From NCBI GenBank assembly GCA_014529385.2, contig CM043945.1, positions 154,646,241 to 154,710,240 of the forward strand: 64,000 bases of DNA. The letters run 5' to 3'. How positions within the stretch are numbered: the first letter of the stretch is position 1; the number at the start of each line of letters is the position of its first letter. The notes beneath the pieces are model-generated. The model ran no database searches. It was given only the letters and a program-made list of their open reading frames with translations, and was not told where the DNA came from. This document shows positions 57,367 through 64,000 of this stretch, piece after piece. The position numbers and the translations under genes are program-made. The DNA comes from Adiantum capillus-veneris (lineage: Eukaryota > Streptophyta > Polypodiopsida > Polypodiales > Pteridaceae).

Positions 57367-59624
57367 TGGAGAGGGGGAATGGGGGAACACGCCCGGTACA
57401 AACACAAGGGCCTCTCTACAGCTGAGGGTATTCACAGCACCCCTATCCTCTCGGAAAACACCTTCAAACAGACAACTCACATTGGCAGACCACCGCTTGC
57501 TCGATTACCACTACTCACATACTCCACAAAACCATCACACGATGCACACATACTACCACTGCCTATCTCCACCCTTACACACACTCACAACAACTCAATC
57601 TCACTCTCTAACTCAAAACACCATCGGTCCGGGGGGGGCACACACTTCCACACAGTCGGCACCGGAGAGAACCATGAAAGCACGAGGAAGAGAAGGGGGG
57701 AAGGGGAAACAACATCAAGACGGAGCAACAATGACTCTATCGCACTTCACAAAACACATGTACATCTTCACACTGCCATCACCATGACCATTTACACAAG
57801 AAAGATGCAAAGGGCTTGACAGGCACACTCCTCTGTCCAAAAGCTCCACTTTGCAGGCTTCAAACGGCACCCAAAGGCCAAGAAAAAAGCCCTTAATTTG
57901 ATCAATTTTTTACTTTTATAGGGTGGGGGGTTCAATTTGGGAAATTGCACTTTAATTGGTCCATATGGCACCCATTTTTGGTATTTTTTGGGAAGAGGGG
58001 CACTGCCTTGCTCTATCTGCTCTCTCCTTCTCTCTTTTGCACTTGGGGGGGGGGGGGGGGCATTGGCGATGTCGCTAATTGCCCCTTGGCTTTCCTCATT
58101 TTTTTATTTTCTCACTTTCATTTTTACCCCTTTGGAGCTCAACCTTATAGTGTCCTATATGCTTGACTTTGACTCTCTCTCTCTCTCTCTTTATCCGACT
58201 CCTCTATGGCTTCTTTTTGTTCTTTGGTCCACTGGGCCTTCACTTTGGCCTCGGCCTTGGATCATTCTCTCTCTCTTTCTATTGCACTGCCCTTCACCTT
58301 GCCACCTCAACTCCTGGCCATCCTCGGGACCTCTCTCTCTTCATTCTCTCTGCCCTGCTGTGGGAGCTTCCTCTTACATGGGGGGGAGGGCAATAGCGAT
58401 GTCTCTATTGCCTCCCTTCCCTTCCTCAAACTTTCGGGGCCGCGGGACCACCCCCTAGTCGGGAAGCCACATCATCACAGGCCATCTCACCCTTTCACAT
58501 GTAGGCGCGCCACCGCATCTCGTCGGCCACCGCCAAAACCCTCGGCATTTCCGCTTAGCGCAGCGCCTGGGGCCGCCGCCAACCAGAACGCCATAGCCCA
58601 CATCTGACGGAGCTCTCGCTCCTCTTCGATACCCTCTGTGGCGCCACTTTCCAGGACTTATACCTTGTGTATGTGCGTGCAGGCAGCGCATGTGGGGCAA
58701 ACCCGTCCACCACGTGGTAGCCGCTCATGCATTCCTCTTTAGAATGGCCTCCAAGGCTCAAAAACCTCACCCTTTAAACTAAAAAAGGCTCATTTTTTTG
58801 CTTGCATTGGGTGCTCTGCTATGCCTTGCCCAGTTGGCCTATGCTTTGGCCTTGGAGCTTGAGTGAAACCCACCGTCTCCACCTTCAAATCATCTACCTT
58901 TTGCCCCATTTTGAGATCTTCAATGCCGTCATCCGAGGCTGCAAAAATGCTAAAAATCATCTGCCACTTTCCTCTTGGCATTACCTCCTGGCTTCTTCCT
59001 GCCGCATCTAGCTGACCTAGTGTCCGATTGACGCGTCGTCGACTCGTGCCAACTCCACATGGTATATACTATCACCAAGAACCTTGGCGAGGCCAAAACG
59101 TTGCCAGATGGCACGTCCTCCAATGCGGTCAAATGAGCACAGACCCGGCCCCCGAAAAAAATTCAACTGACCATATCTTGCTATCCATAGCTCCGATTCG
59201 CAATCCGAGAAGACAGGTATGCTCCACAACTCGAACACTACACATGTACACACTGACATCAGCCCTGGACACCTATCCCCAGCTGCCCTGTCCGTCGAGG
59301 ATCTGCTACACACTCCAGCCTTAAACTTCAGTATCTTGCTCACCGGGGCTATGTTTGACGAGTCGTCTGGACCGGCTTCTAGAGCACACTGAACACTACA
59401 CTTCAAAGCACTGACTTGTCATTTCGGTCACCTTCATCTTCCATCCCATCTGGACCATTCCGCAACACTTTTGGCCTAAAAAGCCGCTTTAAGCATACAT
59501 TCCCGCTACCCTTTGGCTGCCTAGGGCCTTGGCACCTGCCCTAGCCTTCCTCACTGCACTCACATGCTGCCTCTGCCTGGCATTGACCGTCTCCTAGCTC
59601 GGACCAACTTTGGCTGCACCATCA
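57367..59624 (-). repeat. Family E 5' LTR (right)
   Basis: Same edges as the left LTR (ending GCTGCACCATCA). Palindromes at 58057-58085 and 58377-58414 match those of the left LTR with small changes. Short (CT)n tract. Confidence 0.85.
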
Positions 59625-59699
59625 TCATCATCACTAACATGTTCTATGTTCTTCTATTGGTTTCTGAAATTCATTCAATGCTAAGGCTTTTTCTATATT

Positions 59700-60570
59700 T
59701 TGCTGCTCACAAAACATTATTCTCAGAGGTAGAAGAACCTGACACAATTTCAATATGAAAGTGCTCATATGCAAAGTCCTTCGTACATGCATCCTTACAA
59801 GTAACTATACTTTCTATGCTATATTCCACCAAAAGGAAAGTACACCTCCCTTGTTTACTATAACACACACCACTTAATTCATAGGGTATTAAAGTTTCAA
59901 AATAAATTTGCTGAAATATTTGTAAATGCTCCCTATCAAGACACACTTCTAACAAGGCTTGTCTTTTCTCGATATCTATCAATGTAGCTAAGTTATCATC
60001 CACTGGATCTCTTTCCTTTTTGCACACATCTCCTAATAAACATGGATTCTCAATAGAAATTTCTAGTTGCTTAGTGATGGATTTACTAGTATTATTAGTA
60101 CAATGATACCTTGGACGTTACAGTTTCACTCTCATACAGCCTCTCATCATTGCAAAGGACTTGAGATCCTAATCTAAGCTGCTTACACTCATAAAACTCC
60201 TCTTTCATTACCCTAATATACTCACTCATAGTTTCCACTTCCTTAGTAGGAGATCTATGGTCTTCCTCTAAAATCTGACAAGTTTCGTCTATTGGTTCTT
60301 TTAATTGAAAGATATCATTTTGAATAAAACTACTTCCTAATATTTCTACTCTTTAATATTATGTTTATCTTCCATCAAAGCTTTGCCTTTCTCTAATTCT
60401 AATATAGTTATTTTCTTCATTGTATGTATCGTTGATATTTTTGCTATTTCACATTCAGCACTTAATTGGTTTTGTGAAGATTCAACATTACATCTCAATT
60501 CCTTAACAAGTTCAGATTGGTTATATATGGTTATTTCTTCCTCTATTGTCATATTGAAACAATTTACCAT
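59700..60570 (-). pseudogene. Unrecognised coding remnant with coiled-coil-like segments
   Basis: Three minus-strand segments read well in different frames. 60570-60346 gives MTIEEEITIYNQSELVKELR and similar Glu/Lys/Leu-rich helix. About 60340-60110 gives FIQNDIFQLKEPIDETCQIL and YIRVMKEEFYECKQLRLGSQ. 60027-59707 gives RQALLEVCLDREHLQIFQQI and SKQGRCTFLLVEYSIE. Codon-like composition and length (about 290 codons) suggest a once-coding sequence with two frameshifts. I recognise no domain. It may be Gag of the element downstream, or a host pseudogene. Confidence 0.45.
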
Positions 60571-60599
60571 CTCAGAGTAAGGAATACCTAACTAGGAAA

Positions 60600-61759
60600 A
60601 CCTAATTTTCAAGGACACTAGTGCACTTTGTTATTCCTAATTATCACTCACAACCAAACATCCACGGCTTTTTAAGTGCAAGGACCCTATGGGAATGTTT
60701 ACGTGTGCTCACTCAGCAACTTACTTATAAACTTTTAATATCTTGCTCTAGGGCTCCAGGTCAAACCCAAGTGCAGTCAGCATGCAAAGTCTATGCACCA
60801 GGGTGCCCCATAGCTTTAATAGCCAGCCGTCTCTCAGCAGTCACACGAAAAATCAATGTGCCTTCCAAGTCTTTCTAACGTAGTCCAACTATATCTAATT
60901 TATACTCATTTCCCAATATGCATTCTCAATCTACTAAAACCAAGTGCAAAACACATAGTAATGCATTGCAAACTCCACTTTTACGAGCATTTATTTTTGA
61001 CACACATCCCAGCCAAGACCATATATATGTATATCTTTAATATCTCAACATCTCATTTCAAAAACATTTTTTTATTGCAATGACCATAGACACCAGATTA
61101 CATATTGAAAAATGATTACCTTCCTAGTCAAATAGTCCAACTCCCTAACATGCACTATTTCCTCATGTATGTGTCTCTAAATATGCTATTTACAGGCGTG
61201 CATGAAGATCTCAAGAGTTCACCAAGACCTAGGGCTAAGCAAAGTCAATAAAGGAGTTACAAAGGTCATCAAGAGATTTGGATTCTTAAGTCTTCCAAGG
61301 CTTCGGATTAAAATCCAGATGCGAACCTCGAACAAAGACCTACAACAACCTCAAATACTCCTTACAACAAGCCAGATTGGAGAATCAAACGGACAATGGA
61401 CTCTTCATAGTAAAAGAAGGAAAACTCAACCAACAAAGCTGAAAATTACAAGATAAAATAGGTATGGCAAAAGAAACCTTCAATGCCAACTTGGTCCTTC
61501 AATAATCCTCTTTTTGAGGATTCAAGCTTATTTTTACCTAAAGAAATGTTTGTAGTAAGCATCAGAAATCAGAAACAAATTTCACATCAGAAACAAATTT
61601 GGACCAATAAAGATCCTACAGCAGAATGAACCTCATCAAAAAATTTAACGACACGTGAAACCATATATCTCATCAACAACCAATCAAAAACCTTCCACAT
61701 CCTCCACGGACACTTTTCAATAGTGCTTGAGGACGGGCACTAAAATTGGAAGGGGGAAA
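60600..61759 (+). other. Probable 3' internal region of an LTR element, no clear domain
   Basis: Ends with GTGCTTGAGGACGGGCACTA and the purine tract TTGGAAGGGGGAAA next to the LTR at 61760, a form common upstream of gypsy 3' LTRs. A basic frame at 61202-61456 shows no recognised motif. Confidence 0.45.
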
Positions 61760-62009
61760 TGTTAATTGAGCCGGTCCTCAACTGTTGTCATGTTCTCTAA
61801 ACTCTCTCGTGCAAAAGTATTGTTCATGCCAAGTTAACTAAGAAATATTCTTATGTTGCTACCATCAATTAAGTTCACCCTCTATGCTCTCAAAGTAGTC
61901 TCACAAAAATGTTCTCTCTAATTCTCTTAATTTTTCTATTCTCACAAAAATGTTCTCTATAATTCTCTTAATTCTTCTACTCTCAAAGTTCATAGGCCAT
62001 TTCCATTAG
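61760..62009 (+). repeat. LTR of the tandem LTR-leader array, copy 1
   Basis: Starts TGTTAATTGAGCCGGTCC after a purine tract and ends near CCATTTCCATTA before TTGGTATCAGAGCC. Contains an internal tandem of TTCTCTCTAATTCTCTTAAT-like units. Matches 62701-62885. Confidence 0.75.
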
Positions 62010-62010
62010 A

Positions 62011-62024
62011 TTGGTATCAGAGCC
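62011..62024 (+). other. Primer-binding site, copy 1
   Basis: TTGGTATCAGAGCC, perfect Met-tRNA type. Confidence 0.9.
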
Positions 62025-62700
62025 CTCCAAAGGTTAGTGTTAAAAGTCTTTTGGCCTTAGGTAAGCTAGGGTTGTGCTTGAGGTGGGAACCCGGCCCAAG
62101 CTTGAGGTGCTTCTCGTGATTGCCAAGTAGGGAGCTTGAGGTGTTGTCCAGTATGAGCTACACGGGGGGGGGGGGGGGGGTCAACCAAAGCAAGAAGGGG
62201 GACTGCTTGACGGGTATGCTCTCACACACACACTCACACACACTCTGATTGTATGAAGTGCAAAGTGTAAGAGTTCCATCTCCTTCTCCAAGCTAGTAGA
62301 GAGGTTGAGAGCCTACACCACCAACACTCTCGGCTATGGAATGCAAATCCAACCAAGAGCCATGCTTCAATGCTTAAGCTTGTCATCTTCTCCATCTTCA
62401 TTACTATGCTATTATGTATTCTAGCAAGAAGATCGATGATAAGTGAGAAACTATTTCTTCTTCCTCTTCCCTACCCTTATTCCCCGCTAGCTCTCTACAC
62501 CTTCAAAGGTGTTTGAGGCCTTGGGACTCAGGCTTGGGATAGTTAATGCTTTTTGCAAAGTTGATGTTAGGCTCGTGATGCATGAAACTTTCCATCTTCA
62601 TTGCATCACCTAGGTCACAAGGAACACAAAGATTGTATTGTGCCAAGTCTCTCTTGATGGGAGAATCTATAATACAAATGTCTATTGGAGGGGGGACCGG
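62025..62700 (+). repeat. Leader/internal unit 1 of the array, non-coding
   Basis: GCTTGAGGTGGGAACCCGGC and later parts recur after the second primer site. Includes a run of about 17 G (62165-62182). Ends with the purine tract ATTGGAGGGGGGACCGG. No conserved frame. Confidence 0.7.
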
Positions 62701-62881
62701 CTCCAGATAAATTCGGTCCTCAACTGTTGTCATGTTCTCTAAACTCTCTCTCTTGAAAATTATTTTTCATGCCAAGTTAACTAAGAACTATTTTTATGTT
62801 GCTACCATTAGTTAAGTTCACCCTCTATGCTCTCAAAGTAGTCTCACAAATTCTCAAAGTTCATAGGCCATTTATATTACT
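62701..62881 (+). repeat. LTR of the tandem array, copy 2 (shorter)
   Basis: Shares GGTCCTCAACTGTTGTCATG and following sequence with copy 1 but lacks one of the internal tandem units and has a diverged start. Confidence 0.72.
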
Positions 62882-62893
62882 TTGGTATCAGAG
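62880..62893 (+). other. Primer-binding site, copy 2
   Basis: TTTGGTATCAGAGCC, perfect Met-tRNA type. Confidence 0.9.
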
Positions 62894-63835
62894 CCTTTCA
62901 AAGGTTACTGTTAAAATTCCTTTGACTTTAAATAAGCTAGGGTTGTGCTTGAGGTGGGAACCTAGCCCAAGCTTGACGTGCTTGTGGGAACACTACCCAA
63001 CCTTGAGGTGCTTTGTCGTGCTTGCTGACTAAGGTGCTTGTGCTCCACAAAGTCAAAGCATCCCTACAAGAGAGAGGGCGAGCCCTAAAGCTAGGGGGAT
63101 GAGAGAGAACACACACACACACACACACACACAAGATATGCCAAGCCTCAAGAGGCAGCAAGGACACATGTTAAGCCCTACCCATGTTGCCCTCATGGTG
63201 TGCCTAAAGCCTATTGGTTGGCCTCCTAAGAGGTCCAATGATAAATTAGTTAATTTAGTTAATTGTTTTGGCATTTATCAAGTCCTCTCTCTCATAGGGG
63301 AAAGGGGGACACTTGTCCCAAGATTACCCTTGTTGCTTGATATGCATTCTGCATGTGATTGGTCAGGCTTGAGGGGTCCAATGAGCTTCAAGCATGAGCT
63401 ACAAGAAGGGGTCGACCAAAGCAAGAAGGGGGGTTTCTTGAGGGGTATACTCTCTCACACACACTTTGATTGTGTGAAGTGCAAAGTGCAAGAGCTCCAT
63501 CTCCTTCTCCAAGCTAGTAGAGAGGTTGAGAGCCTACACCAACACTCTTGGCTATGGAATGCAAATCCAACCAAGAGCCATGCTTCAATGTTTAAGCTTT
63601 TCATCTTCTCCATCTTCATTACTATGCTATTATGTATGCTAACAAGAAGAGTGATGATAAGTGAGGAACTATTTCTCTCTCCTATGGAATATTTCTTCTT
63701 CTTCCCTACCCTCATTCCCTGCTGGCTCTCTTCACCTTCGAAGGTGTTTGAGACCTTGAGACTGAGGCTTGGGATAGTTAATGCTTTTCGCAAAGTTGAT
63801 GTTATGCTCGTGCCCGGGGCAGTCACTTATCAAAA
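62894..63835 (+). repeat. Leader/internal unit 2 of the array, non-coding
   Basis: Bases 63385-63815 match 62145-62570 closely (CCATCTCCTTCTCCAAGCTA, CAAATCCAACCAAGAGCCAT). About 270 bp around 63070-63360 are extra here. The 255-codon frame at 63099-63866 is not kept in unit 1, so it is not a gene. Confidence 0.7.
63106..63133. repeat. (AC)n microsatellite
   Basis: About 13 AC units in unit 2 only. Confidence 0.9.
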
Positions 63836-64000
63836 GACCCCTATAGCATGTGCGTTCAAGAGGTAATTAATAATACCCCAATATACATACTATACTTACA
63901 CTGTGAACCTATTTAAAAAACCCTCACCCCCCTCTGTATGTATACATTTTTATACATTTTGGTCTTTTAATAATCCTCTCCGGTTAACTCACATGATATC
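63836..64000. other. Window edge, no recognised feature
   Basis: AT-rich sequence with TATACATTTT repeats; nothing recognised. Confidence 0.4.

Noticed and set aside
63099-63866. 255-codon plus-strand ORF
   Set aside because: Lies in a repeated non-coding leader; the frame is not conserved in the other copy (62.1-62.6 kb) and starts in an AC tract.

Overview
This is a repeat-dominated stretch of a land-plant nuclear genome. I found no convincing intact host gene, tRNA, rRNA or CRISPR array. Recognisable coding sequence is almost all transposable-element protein: Ty1/copia and Ty3/gypsy Gag-Pol, LINE reverse transcriptase, CACTA TNP2 transposase and a Penelope-like reverse transcriptase. Nearly all of it is broken by stops, frameshifts or deletions. 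Plant origin rests on initiator-Met-tRNA primer sites (TGGTATCAGAG type), plant copia, gypsy and CACTA lineages, MULE and CACTA MITEs, and long AT-rich spacers. The species cannot be told from the sequence.

Layout. 1-580: end of a gag-only long-LTR element (family E, minus strand). 870-1133: CACTA-like MITE. 1.15-2.27 kb: gypsy gag remnant (minus). 2.36-12.26 kb: family B LTRs in a head-to-tail arrangement; the first is split by a complete but defective copia element (4718-9029) flanked by a perfect TGAGT target duplication. 12.26-13.02 kb: LINE fragment. 13.4-21.05 kb: mostly unrecognised AT-rich DNA with a 427-bp MULE MITE (17185-17611) and two copies of repeat D. 21.06-23.64 kb: gypsy gag-protease remnant with primer site and LTR (minus). 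23.64-25.13 kb: copia remnant (minus). 25.14-37.88 kb: Ty3/gypsy element with about 2.1-kb LTRs (minus), whose integrase is split by a family B LTR (28183-30746). 37.89-38.5 kb: copia LTR piece and a small LTR with duplicated leader.

38.5-44.09 kb: family E LTR (plus strand) interrupted by a tandem LTR-gag-LTR-gag-LTR array of a gag-only copia derivative (39584-43131). 44.1-47.0 kb: unrecognised. 47.0-48.37 kb: CACTA TNP2 transposase remnant. 48.69-51.4 kb: Penelope-like element with a hammerhead-ribozyme-like core, itself split by a 1.57-kb non-coding LTR element flanked by GGGGT. 51.4-52.99 kb: nothing recognised. 52.99-59.62 kb: complete family E element (2.3-kb LTRs, gag only). 59.7-60.6 kb: unrecognised coiled-coil-like coding remnant. 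61.76-63.85 kb and beyond: another LTR-leader-LTR-leader tandem.

Three themes stand out. First, a Penelope-like element with ribozyme-like RNA, a class uncommon in seed plants. Second, gag-only or non-coding LTR elements that must depend on enzymes supplied in trans. Third, repeated head-to-tail LTR-internal-LTR arrays in unrelated families. The nesting gives relative ages: gypsy before family B LTR; family B before copia; family E before the gag-only copia array; Penelope-like element before the small LTR element.
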